From RUG11237 sp050874665 (GTDB lineage: Bacteria; Bacillota; Clostridia; Lachnospirales; Lachnospiraceae): a stretch of DNA of 64,000 nucleotides. This document shows positions 42,248 through 50,959 of the stretch, piece after piece. Numbering within the stretch: the stretch's first letter is position 1; every line of letters starts with the position of its first letter. The notes under the pieces are model-generated. The model had not been told where the DNA came from and did not search any database. It saw only the letters and a program-made list of their open reading frames with translations. A program made the translations under genes and the position numbers. The stretch lies in assembly GCA_050874665.1 (NCBI GenBank), contig JBNMLC010000002.1, positions 62,001 through 126,000 on the forward strand. Direction: 5' to 3'.

Positions 42248-42745
42248 GTGTTAAAAATTGATTTCTGGAACATAGTCTTTACCGTTATTAACCTTCTTGT
42301 TTTATACTGGGCAATGAAAAAATTCCTCATTGGTCCGGTAACAGCAGTTATGGATAAAAGAAAAGAGCTTATTGAAAACCAACTTGCACATGCAGCGGCA
42401 ACAGAGGAAGCAGCTTTGCAGTTAAAATCCGATTACGAAAAGGATTTGAGCAATGCAAAGGAAGAATCCAGAGAAATTGTTGAAAAAGCCCGCAATGATG
42501 CGAAAGCAGAGTATGACCGTATTGTAAAAGATGCAGATGTAAAAGCCTCTGACATTATTACAAAGGCAAACAAGACTGTAGAGTTGGAGAAACAGAAAAC
42601 TTTACAGGAAATGGAAAGCGAAATCGCAGGTCTGGCTTTGGCGGCAGCGGCAAAAATTATGAACGACAAGCAGGATAATGACACAGCACTTTATAATAAC
42701 TTTTTAGCAAAAGCAGGTGATGCCAATGACACAGCTGGCAATTAA
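42248..42745 (+). CDS. atpF: ATP synthase F0 subunit b
   Basis: 165 residues from GTG 42248 with AGGTGGG upstream. One N-terminal membrane helix (IDFWNIVFTVINLLVLYWAMKKFL) is followed by a long charged coiled coil, the peripheral stalk that holds F1 to subunit a. It overlaps atpH by 20 bases. Confidence 0.93.
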   Translation: MLKIDFWNIVFTVINLLVLYWAMKKFLIGPVTAVMDKRKELIENQLAHAAATEEAALQLKSDYEKDLSNAKEESREIVEKARNDAKAEYDRIVKDADVKASDIITKANKTVELEKQKTLQEMESEIAGLALAAAAKIMNDKQDNDTALYNNFLAKAGDANDTAGN

Positions 42746-43229
42746 TTACGGCACAGCTTTATATGAATTAAATATTCCGGAAGATGAATTAAGAGAGCAG
42801 AGAAGCCTGTTACAGGAAACAGCGGAATTGACAGAATGTCTTGTAAGTCCCATTGTTTCTTTGAAGGCAAAGCATGCGGTCATTGACAAAATATTTACCG
42901 GAAAGTTTAAAAATTTTTTAAAGAAGCTCTGCGATTATAACAGCATGAGCTATCTGGAGGAAATTTTGCAGGCCTACGATTTTTATCGTAATGAGGTAGA
43001 AGGAAAAATGGAGGGAGAACTTTTTTATGTAACTCCGCCTACCGACGAGCAATTACAGAAAATCAAAGGTTTTTTATGTGAAAAATATAACAAAAAGCAG
43101 ATAGAATTAAAGTTACAGCAGGCTCCGGAACTGATTGGCGGTTTTGTTATCCGAACCGGAAATTATGAATATGACTGGAGTTATGCAGGACGCTTAAAAG
43201 CATTACAACAAAAATTAGTAAAAAAATAA
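42726..43229 (+). CDS. atpH: ATP synthase F1 subunit delta
   Basis: 167 residues from ATG 42726 (MTQLAINYGTALYEL), eight bases after AGGTG; a GTG at 42717 is less likely. The N-terminal helical domain binds the alpha subunits. The ending ELIGGFVIRTGNYEYDWSYAGRLKALQQKL carries the conserved Gly-Gly-x-x-I pattern. It joins the stalk (b) to the F1 head. Confidence 0.92.
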   Translation: MTQLAINYGTALYELNIPEDELREQRSLLQETAELTECLVSPIVSLKAKHAVIDKIFTGKFKNFLKKLCDYNSMSYLEEILQAYDFYRNEVEGKMEGELFYVTPPTDEQLQKIKGFLCEKYNKKQIELKLQQAPELIGGFVIRTGNYEYDWSYAGRLKALQQKLVKK

Positions 43230-43244
43230 CCGGAGGTGAAAGGC

Positions 43245-44753
43245 GTGAGCACAATCAGTTCAGAAGAAATTATTTCCATACTGAAAAGCGAAATTGAAAA
43301 CTATGATATGGAAACCGGTGAACAGGAAGTCGGAAATGTCATCTGGGTAGGTGACGGAATTGCGATGGTTTATGGCATTGACCATGCAGTTTATGGAGAA
43401 ATCGTTGTCTTTGACACCGGAGTAAAAGGTATGGTACAGGATATTCGTCGGAATGAAATTGGTTGTATTCTGTTTGGAAAGGACACGGGAATCAAGGAGG
43501 GTACGAAGGTAACACGTACTGGTAAAAGAGCAGGTATTCCTGTGGGAGATGCATTTCTTGGAAGAATCGTGGATGCCTTAGGTGCACCAATCGATGGAAA
43601 AGGAGAGATTCCGTCCGAAGATTACCGCCCAATCGAACAGGAAGCACCAAGCATTGTGGAGCGTAAGTCCGTAAATGTACCATTGGAAACAGGTATTCTT
43701 GCTATTGATTCCATGTTCCCAATTGGACGTGGGCAAAGAGAGTTGATTATTGGCGACAGACAGACAGGAAAAACTTCTATTGCCATTGATGCAATCTTGA
43801 ATCAGAAGGGAAAAGACGTTATCTGTATTTATGTTGCAATTGGACAGAAGGCTTCTACTGTTGCAAAAATCGTTTCTACATTAAATAAGAACGATGCTAT
43901 GGATTACTCTATTGTAGTATCAGCAACTGCAAGTGATTCAGCACCATTACAGTATATAGCACCATATTCAGCAACCGCATTGGCAGAGTATTTTATGTAC
44001 AAGGGAAAAGATGTATTGATTGTATATGATGATTTGTCAAAGCATGCAGTAGCATATAGAGCGTTGTCTTTGTTGTTGGAACGTTCTCCGGGACGAGAAG
44101 CATATCCTGGTGACGTATTCTACCTTCATTCCAGACTGTTGGAACGTTCCAGCCGTTTAAGTGATAAATTAGGTGGAGGCTCCATTACAGCACTTCCAAT
44201 CATTGAAACACAGGCTGGTGACGTATCAGCATACATTCCGACCAATGTTATCTCAATTACAGATGGTCAGATTTTCTTGGAAAGCGATTTGTTCTTTGCA
44301 GGTATGCGTCCGGCAGTTAACGTTGGTCTTTCCGTATCGCGTGTAGGTGGTGCAGCCCAGACAAAGGCAATGAAAAAGGCGGCAGGTTCCATTCGTATTG
44401 ATTTGGCGCAGTTTAGAGAAATGGAAGTATTTACACAGTTTAGCTCCGATTTAGACGCTGCAACAAAGGAACAGCTTCAATATGGAAATGGTTTGATGGA
44501 ATTGCTAAAGCAGCCGTTGTGCAATCCATTGAGTTTACATGAACAGGTAATTACTCTATGCACAGCAACAAATAAAATAATGCTGGACATAGAAAAGAAT
44601 AAAATAAAAGAATTCCAGATGGATATGTTAGGATATTTTGATTCTGTTCACCCGGAAATCGGAAAAGAAATCGATGAAACTAAAGTGCTTACAGACGAAA
44701 TGATTGCTAAGATTTTAGAAATAGCAAAGGAATATAAGAGTAGTAGGTGTTAA
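43245..44753 (+). CDS. atpA: ATP synthase F1 subunit alpha
   Basis: 502 residues from GTG 43245, eight bases after GGAGG; the GTG at 43236 overlaps that site. GDRQTGKTSIAIDAI is the P-loop. IYVAIGQKASTVAKI, the ALAEYFMYKGKDVLIVYDD block, and PGREAYPGDVFYLHSRLLER are standard alpha-subunit sequence. It forms the non-catalytic nucleotide sites of the F1 hexamer. Confidence 0.97.
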   Translation: MSTISSEEIISILKSEIENYDMETGEQEVGNVIWVGDGIAMVYGIDHAVYGEIVVFDTGVKGMVQDIRRNEIGCILFGKDTGIKEGTKVTRTGKRAGIPVGDAFLGRIVDALGAPIDGKGEIPSEDYRPIEQEAPSIVERKSVNVPLETGILAIDSMFPIGRGQRELIIGDRQTGKTSIAIDAILNQKGKDVICIYVAIGQKASTVAKIVSTLNKNDAMDYSIVVSATASDSAPLQYIAPYSATALAEYFMYKGKDVLIVYDDLSKHAVAYRALSLLLERSPGREAYPGDVFYLHSRLLERSSRLSDKLGGGSITALPIIETQAGDVSAYIPTNVISITDGQIFLESDLFFAGMRPAVNVGLSVSRVGGAAQTKAMKKAAGSIRIDLAQFREMEVFTQFSSDLDAATKEQLQYGNGLMELLKQPLCNPLSLHEQVITLCTATNKIMLDIEKNKIKEFQMDMLGYFDSVHPEIGKEIDETKVLTDEMIAKILEIAKEYKSSRC

Positions 44754-44754
44754 G

Positions 44755-45642
44755 ATGGCAAATGCAAGAGAAATCCAAAGCAGAATGAAAAGTATTCAGG
44801 ATACGATGAAAATTACAAATGCTATGTATATGATTTCTTCTTCTAAGCTTAAGAAGGCAAAACAGAGTCTTGCGGCAACAGAACCTTACTTTTATACTCT
44901 TCAGATGACAATTGGCCGTATTTTGCGACATATGTCAGATGTGCACAATGTTTATTTTGATGAAAGAAAAAACATTGCGGAAAAGGACAGAAAGAAAGGT
45001 TATATTGTAGTTACTGCGGACAAAGGCCTTGCCGGTGCATACAATCATAATGTAATCAAAATGGCAGAAGAGCACCTTGATGAATGTGAAAGTCCACTGT
45101 TATTTGTACTTGGTGAACTGGGACGTCATTACTTTACCAAGCGAAAGGTACCGATTGAAGAAACCTTTCACTATACAGTGCAGAATCCATCTATGAACCG
45201 TGCCAGAAATATTGCGGAGCGAGTTTTGGAATTGTACGAAGAGGGAAAGTTAGATGATGTGTACATTATCTATACCAAAATGAATGGCCCGGTGCAGACA
45301 GAAACAGAAATGTTGCAGCTCCTTCCTTTAAAGCAGGGAGAGTTTGGTCCGGCACCTACCGGAGTTCCGTTAGAGGAAATTGTCATGAAGCCATCTGCAG
45401 AGGCAGTGATGAATAACATTGTTCCAAATTATGTAGCTGGTTTTATCTACGGTGCATTGGTGGAATCTTATGCCAGTGAACACAATTCTCGTATGATGGC
45501 TATGGAGTCGGCGACTAAGAGTGCCAAAGATATGCTTAGAGAACTTGAAATTGAATTTAATCGTGTCCGTCAGGCAGCGATTACACAGGAGATAACTGAA
45601 GTAATCAGTGGTGCGAAGGCACAGAAACGCAAAAAGAAATAG
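44755..45642 (+). CDS. atpG: ATP synthase F1 subunit gamma
   Basis: 295 residues. The N-terminal helix MANAREIQSRMKSIQDTMKI and the C-terminal helix (REL..EFNRVRQAAITQEITEVISGA) form the rotating shaft; VVTADKGLAGAYNHNV is the conserved central block. It starts one base after the atpA stop. The 41 bases between it and atpD can fold into competing small hairpins. Confidence 0.95.
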   Translation: MANAREIQSRMKSIQDTMKITNAMYMISSSKLKKAKQSLAATEPYFYTLQMTIGRILRHMSDVHNVYFDERKNIAEKDRKKGYIVVTADKGLAGAYNHNVIKMAEEHLDECESPLLFVLGELGRHYFTKRKVPIEETFHYTVQNPSMNRARNIAERVLELYEEGKLDDVYIIYTKMNGPVQTETEMLQLLPLKQGEFGPAPTGVPLEEIVMKPSAEAVMNNIVPNYVAGFIYGALVESYASEHNSRMMAMESATKSAKDMLRELEIEFNRVRQAAITQEITEVISGAKAQKRKKK

Positions 45643-45683
45643 TAAGAGAGGAGGTTTCCTCACTACAGTGAGAATAGTTTAGT

Positions 45684-47084
45684 ATGAATAAAGGAAAAAT
45701 TGTTCAGGTTTTAGGACCTGTAGTAGACGTAGAATTTGAAAATAACGACCTTCCTTTTATTAAAGATGCACTTGAAGTAGTAAACGATGGAAAGCGCCTT
45801 GTAATGGAGGTTGCACAGCATATTGGAAACAATACAGTACGTTGCATTATGCTGGCATCAAGTGACGGTCTTTGTAAAGATATGGAAGTAACTGCCACCG
45901 GAGCAGGAATTAAAGTTCCGGTAGGTGAAAAGACACTGGGACGTTTGTTTAACGTATTAGGTGAAACGATTGATGACGGCGAAAGTCTGGAAAATGAACA
46001 AAAATGGGTGATTCACAGAGAGCCGCCTACATTTGAAGACCAGAGTCCGGTCGTAGAAGTATTAGAAACCGGTATCAAAGTAATTGATTTACTGGCACCT
46101 TATGCAAAGGGCGGTAAAATCGGTTTGTTTGGTGGTGCCGGCGTTGGTAAAACGGTACTTATTCAGGAATTAATTCGTAATATTGCTACAGAGCATGGTG
46201 GATATTCTATTTTCACCGGTGTCGGAGAGCGTTCTAGAGAAGGAAATGACCTTTGGAGTGAAATGAAAGAATCCGGCGTATTGGATAAAACAGCTTTAGT
46301 ATTTGGTCAGATGAATGAACCACCTGGAGCACGTATGCGTGTTGCAGAAACAGGACTTACTATGGCAGAATATTTTAGAGATGAAGAACATCAGAATGTA
46401 CTTTTATTTATTGATAATATTTTCCGTTTTGTACAGGCGGGTTCTGAAGTTTCCGCCTTGCTTGGACGTATGCCATCTGCAGTAGGTTACCAGCCGACAC
46501 TTGCGACAGAAGTGGGTGAATTGCAGGAGCGTATCGCTTCTACAAAAAATGGTTCTGTAACTTCTGTGCAGGCTGTATATGTGCCGGCAGATGATTTAAC
46601 TGACCCGGCTCCGGCGACTACTTTTGCACATTTGGATGCAACTACGGTTCTTTCAAGAAAGATTGTTGAACAGGGTATTTATCCGGCAGTAGATCCGTTG
46701 GAATCTAGTTCTCGTATTTTGGAAATCGATGTCGTTGGTGAAGAACATTACCAGACGGCCAGAAGTGTACAGTCTATTTTACAAAAATACAAAGAATTGC
46801 AGGATATTATCGCAATTCTTGGTATGGAAGAATTGTCTGAAGAAGATAAGCTTACCGTAAGTAGAGCCAGAAAAGTTCAAAGATTCTTATCCCAGCCATT
46901 CTTCGTGGCAGAAAACTTTACCGGAGTGCAGGGAAAATATGTGCCATTAAAGGAAACGATTCGTGGCTTTAAGGCAATTATTGATGGTGAAATGGACGAA
47001 TATCCGGAAGCAGCCTTCTTTAATGTGGGTACTATTGATGAAGTAGTAGAAAAGGCAAAAACATTAGCAGGCTCTGCTGAATAA
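45684..47084 (+). CDS. atpD: ATP synthase F1 subunit beta (catalytic)
   Basis: 466 residues. GGAGVGKTVLIQELI is the catalytic P-loop; GVGERSREGNDLW, MNEPPGARMRV and the DDLTDPAPATTFAHLDATTVLSR region are all present. It holds the three catalytic sites of F1. The ribosome site nearest the ATG is weak (GAGAATAG); GAGGAGG lies 30 bases upstream in a small hairpin. Confidence 0.98.
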   Translation: MNKGKIVQVLGPVVDVEFENNDLPFIKDALEVVNDGKRLVMEVAQHIGNNTVRCIMLASSDGLCKDMEVTATGAGIKVPVGEKTLGRLFNVLGETIDDGESLENEQKWVIHREPPTFEDQSPVVEVLETGIKVIDLLAPYAKGGKIGLFGGAGVGKTVLIQELIRNIATEHGGYSIFTGVGERSREGNDLWSEMKESGVLDKTALVFGQMNEPPGARMRVAETGLTMAEYFRDEEHQNVLLFIDNIFRFVQAGSEVSALLGRMPSAVGYQPTLATEVGELQERIASTKNGSVTSVQAVYVPADDLTDPAPATTFAHLDATTVLSRKIVEQGIYPAVDPLESSSRILEIDVVGEEHYQTARSVQSILQKYKELQDIIAILGMEELSEEDKLTVSRARKVQRFLSQPFFVAENFTGVQGKYVPLKETIRGFKAIIDGEMDEYPEAAFFNVGTIDEVVEKAKTLAGSAE

Positions 47085-47097
47085 GGAGTGATAGCCT

Positions 47098-47505
47098 ATG
47101 AATACATTTTATCTTAAAGTCATTGCCAGTGACAAAACATTCTTTGCAGGCAGATGTCAAAAGGTTACGGTTCCTGCGATTGATGGTGAATTTGGTATTA
47201 TGGCTCACCATGAAAATTTAGTGGTAGCAATTACTATGGGCGAAATGCGTATTACAGATGAAGAAGGAAAAGTAATTACTGCTATTGTAGGTACCGGCTT
47301 TGTGCAGATGATGAATAACCGTGTCACAGTATTAGTCGATACAGCAGAACTGCCGGAGGAAGTAGACATTCGTAGGGCAGAGGAAGCCAAGATAAGAGCA
47401 GAAGAACAATTAAGACAAAAGCAGAGTATACAGGAGTATCATCACTCACAGGCATCTCTGGCAAGAGCTATGTCACGACTCAAGGTGACAAGTAAATACA
47501 ATTAA
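47098..47505 (+). CDS. atpC: ATP synthase F1 subunit epsilon
   Basis: 135 residues, AAGGAGTG before the ATG. The beta-sandwich (VPAIDGEFGIMAHHENLVVAITMGEMRI) carries the conserved 'G.fGilpgH' pattern. The C-terminal helix pair (EEAKIRAEEQLRQKQSIQEY) can inhibit the enzyme. It ends the operon and is followed by a strong terminator. Confidence 0.94.
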   Translation: MNTFYLKVIASDKTFFAGRCQKVTVPAIDGEFGIMAHHENLVVAITMGEMRITDEEGKVITAIVGTGFVQMMNNRVTVLVDTAELPEEVDIRRAEEAKIRAEEQLRQKQSIQEYHHSQASLARAMSRLKVTSKYN

Positions 47506-47554
47506 TGAAGAAATAATAGAAATAGTAGATATACTAGAAATAGTAGATATGGAG

Positions 47555-47608
47555 AATCCACCTTACTATTTGCATATTGACATGCAGATAGTAAGGTGGA
47601 TTTTTTTG
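47555..47608 (+). terminator. Strong intrinsic terminator of the atp operon
   Basis: AATCCACCTTACTAT pairs with ATAGTAAGGTGGATT, with TGCAT/ATGCA closing the loop, followed by TTTTTTT. The direct repeat AGAAATAGTAGATAT occurs twice just before it. Confidence 0.92.
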
Positions 47609-47642
47609 TATCGTAGAAACTTTCGTTGAAATTCCCTACGAT

Positions 47643-47744
47643 ACAAAAAGCCCTCCGGGCAGGATTGCCCTGCGGCGGAGTGGAATTAGGTCGCTGAAGC
47701 GACTCGCCGCAGGCAAAGAATCCTGCAAAACAGGATTCTTTTTT
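47643..47744. other. GC-rich folded element with alternative stems and terminators on both strands
   Basis: Three stems can form: CAGGATT (47660-47666) with AATCCTG (47719-47725); inside it CCTGCGGCG (47669-47677) with CGCCGCAGG (47705-47713), capped by GTCGC/GCGAC. Alternatively GAATCCTG (47718-47725) pairs with CAGGATTC (47731-47738), followed by T7, a plus-strand terminator. On the minus strand GCCC/GGGC plus TTTTT (47643-47660) is a second terminator. It may encode a small RNA; no promoter was identified. A 9-bp GTATCGTAG/CTACGATAC hairpin lies beside it (about 47607-47643). The rest of 47506-47972 holds the atp terminator and the next promoter. Confidence 0.65.
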
Positions 47745-47848
47745 GTCGATGCATGTTGGAAAACATCAGAAAAAACAACAAATTCTTACAACATATGACA
47801 TAAATAGACATAATATGTTTAAATAAATAAAGAATAGATAAAACGCTG

Positions 47849-47877
47849 TAGACAAATAAAAAATTTGGTGCTATACT
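47849..47877 (+). promoter_or_regulatory. Promoter of the accessory operon
   Basis: TAGACA (47849-47854), 17-base spacer, TATACT (47872-47877) with an extended-10 TGC. About 30 bases further up, AACATAT (47790-47796) and ATATGTT (47813-47819) form an inverted repeat with two GACATAA copies between them, a possible operator. Confidence 0.65.
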
Positions 47878-47932
47878 GACAAAAGCTGTTTTTTGATTAA
47901 AAAACATATTAGAAAATTGAGAAAGGAAAAGT

Positions 47933-48052
47933 ATGATTAATAAGGGAAAAAATATCATATGGGTTAAGGTGAATGAGAGCATTAGTTTGGAAGGAAGGAA
48001 AGAAAATATCATTGGAGGAACGAAACCGACCAAAGCTTACAACGGAAAATGA
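47933..48052 (+). CDS. Possible 39-residue leader ORF overlapping the dehydrogenase start
   Basis: ATG 47933 follows AAAGGAAAAGT, a better ribosome site than that of the dehydrogenase itself. It reads MINKGKNIIWVKVNESISLE and ends at TGA 48052, in a different frame, 80 bases inside the dehydrogenase gene. It may couple or restrain translation, or it may be chance. I recognise no family. Confidence 0.3.
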   Translation: MINKGKNIIWVKVNESISLEGRKENIIGGTKPTKAYNGK

Positions 48053-49010
48053 TGTTGTACTCAAAATAAAGTATGCCGGTATCTGCGGAACGGACCTGCA
48101 AGTGATAAAAGGCAATGAAAACATTGTTCCGGATATCATTATGGGGCATGAAGCAATCGGAGAAGTCGTAGAAAAAGGAGAAAATGTTACAGAATATGAA
48201 ATTGGGGATATGGTAGTTGTAGATCCCAATCAGTATTGTTGTGATTGTACAAATTGTAAAAAGGGAATTACAAATTTTTGTACCGGCTGGAATGGCGGAT
48301 TGAAAATTGCAGGAATTAATGTGGATGGAACATTTGCAGAATATTTTGCATGTCATAAACGTTACCTGTACAAGCTTCCAAAGGGATTATCTTTAGAAGC
48401 GGCAGTTTTAATTGAGCCTATGGCATGTGTATTAAATAATTTGCGTGCGGCAGATATCAAAGAACATGAATCTGTGTTAGTGCTTGGTTCTGGTCCTATG
48501 GGTGCATTATGTCAGATGCTTGCAAAAAATAATGCAAGTCTGGTTGTGGCAACGGAAAACTCAGAATATAGAAGAAAAGAATGTGCAAAGTTTTGTGATT
48601 ATATTGTCAAGAGCGATGAACTCAATATAGAAATGGTAAAAGAGATAAATCATGGAGAATTATTTGATGTCATTATTGACACTGTGGGAAATCAGATGAA
48701 AAATGCATTAGAGTTCTGTGAAAAGGGAGGAAGAATCATACCTATGGGCATGAATAAAGTATATTCCTTTGACCTAGAACCATATCAATTAATTAGCAGA
48801 GGAATCAAACTAATTGGAGCAAGCGAATATAATATGTTATTTCAGGATACCATACGGGCGGCAAGACGATACCCGGAATTGGCAGGCATTGTAAGTAAAA
48901 AATATAAAATTACAGATTACATACAAGCGTTTCAGGATATATTGGGATATGATATGGAATCCGGTGAAAGAAGAGAGATTACACAGATGAAAGTAGTATT
49001 TGAATTTTAA
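47973..49010 (+). CDS. Zinc-dependent medium-chain alcohol dehydrogenase
   Basis: 345 residues. Cys in GICGTDLQ and the GHEAIGEVVEKG block form the catalytic zinc site; CCDCTNCKKGITNFC supplies the four structural-zinc cysteines. VLVLGSGPMGALCQMLAK is the NAD(P)-binding Rossmann loop. The family oxidises polyols, amino-alcohols and sugar derivatives (sorbitol, threonine, galactitol phosphate and scyllo-inosamine dehydrogenases are all relatives). The ribosome site is weak (AAGGTG three bases before ATG). It heads a seven-gene co-directional run, so it probably acts on an intermediate specific to that pathway. Confidence 0.88.
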   Translation: MRALVWKEGKKISLEERNRPKLTTENDVVLKIKYAGICGTDLQVIKGNENIVPDIIMGHEAIGEVVEKGENVTEYEIGDMVVVDPNQYCCDCTNCKKGITNFCTGWNGGLKIAGINVDGTFAEYFACHKRYLYKLPKGLSLEAAVLIEPMACVLNNLRAADIKEHESVLVLGSGPMGALCQMLAKNNASLVVATENSEYRRKECAKFCDYIVKSDELNIEMVKEINHGELFDVIIDTVGNQMKNALEFCEKGGRIIPMGMNKVYSFDLEPYQLISRGIKLIGASEYNMLFQDTIRAARRYPELAGIVSKKYKITDYIQAFQDILGYDMESGERREITQMKVVFEF

Positions 49011-49038
49011 TATAGCCCGAAAGGGCAGAGGAGTAAAA

Positions 49039-50940
49039 ATGGATAAATTAGATATTTTAGAAGATTATTTAAAGGGCTTACATAGCGATGAAACCATGTG
49101 TATTCCAGAGCTATGGAACAGATATGTAGGATATGAAAATTACATAGCAACAAAGGAACATGTTATCGAAGTAAATATAGTTGAATTTTACCTATTTGTC
49201 ATAGAGAAGATCAGAAGTTTACAAGATGAAATGAATATAGAAATCAAAGATTGTCAGATTTATTGTGCTATGCCAAGGTATACTATGGCATGGGACACAA
49301 AAAATCAGGGAGAACTAAGTAATGGCACTTTAATTAGAACACTGATTCTGCTGCCTATGCTTAAGAAAATGAATATAAATGTATTGTATTTGCTTCCGAT
49401 TACAGAATATAGTAACAGAAATAAAAAGGGAGATATGGGTTCTCCTTTTGCAATCAAAGATTTCTATAAACTCGACCCAGGGCTTCATGACGAACTTGTA
49501 GATGAATTAGAAAACTTTACATTAAATGATGAGTTTCATGTATTGGTTGAGGCATGCCATATTCTTGGCATTCGGGTTGTGATAGATTTTATACCAAGAG
49601 TTACAGCCAGAGATTCTAATTTAATTAAGGAACATCCGGACTGGGTATATTGGATTAAGAAAGATTATGAAAAGGATTTCCTCACTCCGGAAATTCCGGG
49701 ACTTGATTTCTTTCAAGAATGTACGGAAAAGAATTTAGAACAGGTATATCAGGCACAAAGCACCAAAGAACATTTAAAGCAATTTGTCTTGCCGCCAAAT
49801 CAATTAAATCCGCAAGTGTGGGAAGAAATTGTGGAGAAGGTGAATCATCAGGGAGCCGACTTTTTTGAACTAATTGAGGAAAAAATGGGAATCACAACAC
49901 CGCCGGCACATTCTGATTGGATTAATGATGTGCAGCCAATCTGGACAGATATCACATTCTGGAAATTGTTTTTAGATAATAATGAAAAGGCAAACCAATA
50001 TATAGAGGAAGGACAGCCCCCTTATGTTATGTTTGATACCATCAAAGCAAATAAGTTTCCGGCAAAGATTCCGAATCAGGGGTTGTGGGATTTGTTTGTG
50101 AATGTACTAGAATATTATGCAAAGGAATTTAAATTAGATGGCTTTCGGTTTGACATAGGACATACACTTCCTAAGGAGTTATTAGAAAAGCTATTTGATA
50201 AGGTGAAAGAATATGTAGCACATCCTATTTTTATTAGTGAGGATTTGTTCAACAGAAATCATGAAAGCTGCATGAAAACAGGTTACAACATTATGTTGGG
50301 AAGCAGTTGGAAAGAAGTGGAGGACATAAAAAAGGAGAGTTACGAAAGGTTTATACAAGAATTAGCAGAAATGAAAATTCAGGCGTATGCTTGTGCCGAA
50401 ACTCACGATACACCTAGAATTGTTTCTAGAAATGGTGGAATCAATCTTGCAAGAGGACTTGCGATAGTAAATAATTTTATACCGAATGGTGTACATTTTA
50501 TTTTGTCCGGGTATGAAGTGAATGAAAAGCAGCCTATGAATTGTGGACTTGCAGATAATACAGGAGGAGCCAAGATAGCGAAAGCGTTTTTTAATAATAT
50601 TGCCATTGACTGGACAAGCTCTCATGCTTATGAAATGCTTGATTATGTAATCAAAGTAAATGAAATAAGGAAAAAGTATAAAAATCTGGTAAGGGCAAAA
50701 CATCTGAAATTGTTAGATGTCAGTGAAAAGTGCATAGGCTTTTCTTATGATGATGAACTTATCGTGTTCTTTCATCTTGATTTTGAAAAAGGCTCAGAGA
50801 TTCCTTTAAAGAAAATAGATTTAAATAAGTATCGTGAAGTTATTCACAGTAAATTGGAAAGTGATAGTGTGATTCAGGATAGCAAAACAATCAAACTTGC
50901 ACCTGCAGAGGCGGTTGTTCTGATAAAAAACATGGGATAG
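49039..50940 (+). CDS. GH13 alpha-amylase-superfamily protein, cytosolic
   Basis: 633 residues from ATG 49039, after GAGGAG; no signal peptide. The GH13 residues are present: Asp372 in LDGFRFDIGHTLPKEL (nucleophile), Glu401 in IFISEDLF (acid/base) and Asp457 in AETHDTPRIV. MNINVLYLLPITEYSNRN and VVIDFIPRVTARDS are the usual strands 2-3. The D-x-x-H-T-x-P context recalls GlgE-type maltosyltransferases, but the GlgE N-terminal domains are missing. It is likely an intracellular alpha-glucoside hydrolase or glycosyl transferase. Next to a dehydrogenase and an acetyltransferase, a role in building or trimming a sugar-containing metabolite is plausible. Confidence 0.8.
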   Translation: MDKLDILEDYLKGLHSDETMCIPELWNRYVGYENYIATKEHVIEVNIVEFYLFVIEKIRSLQDEMNIEIKDCQIYCAMPRYTMAWDTKNQGELSNGTLIRTLILLPMLKKMNINVLYLLPITEYSNRNKKGDMGSPFAIKDFYKLDPGLHDELVDELENFTLNDEFHVLVEACHILGIRVVIDFIPRVTARDSNLIKEHPDWVYWIKKDYEKDFLTPEIPGLDFFQECTEKNLEQVYQAQSTKEHLKQFVLPPNQLNPQVWEEIVEKVNHQGADFFELIEEKMGITTPPAHSDWINDVQPIWTDITFWKLFLDNNEKANQYIEEGQPPYVMFDTIKANKFPAKIPNQGLWDLFVNVLEYYAKEFKLDGFRFDIGHTLPKELLEKLFDKVKEYVAHPIFISEDLFNRNHESCMKTGYNIMLGSSWKEVEDIKKESYERFIQELAEMKIQAYACAETHDTPRIVSRNGGINLARGLAIVNNFIPNGVHFILSGYEVNEKQPMNCGLADNTGGAKIAKAFFNNIAIDWTSSHAYEMLDYVIKVNEIRKKYKNLVRAKHLKLLDVSEKCIGFSYDDELIVFFHLDFEKGSEIPLKKIDLNKYREVIHSKLESDSVIQDSKTIKLAPAEAVVLIKNMG

Positions 50941-50959
50941 GTTGTGAGAGGTACGAAAC

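Noticed and set aside
47517..47551. Direct repeats AGAAATAGTAGATAT as the start of a repeat array
   Set aside because: Only two copies with a three-base gap, directly before the atp terminator; no spacer structure or further copies.
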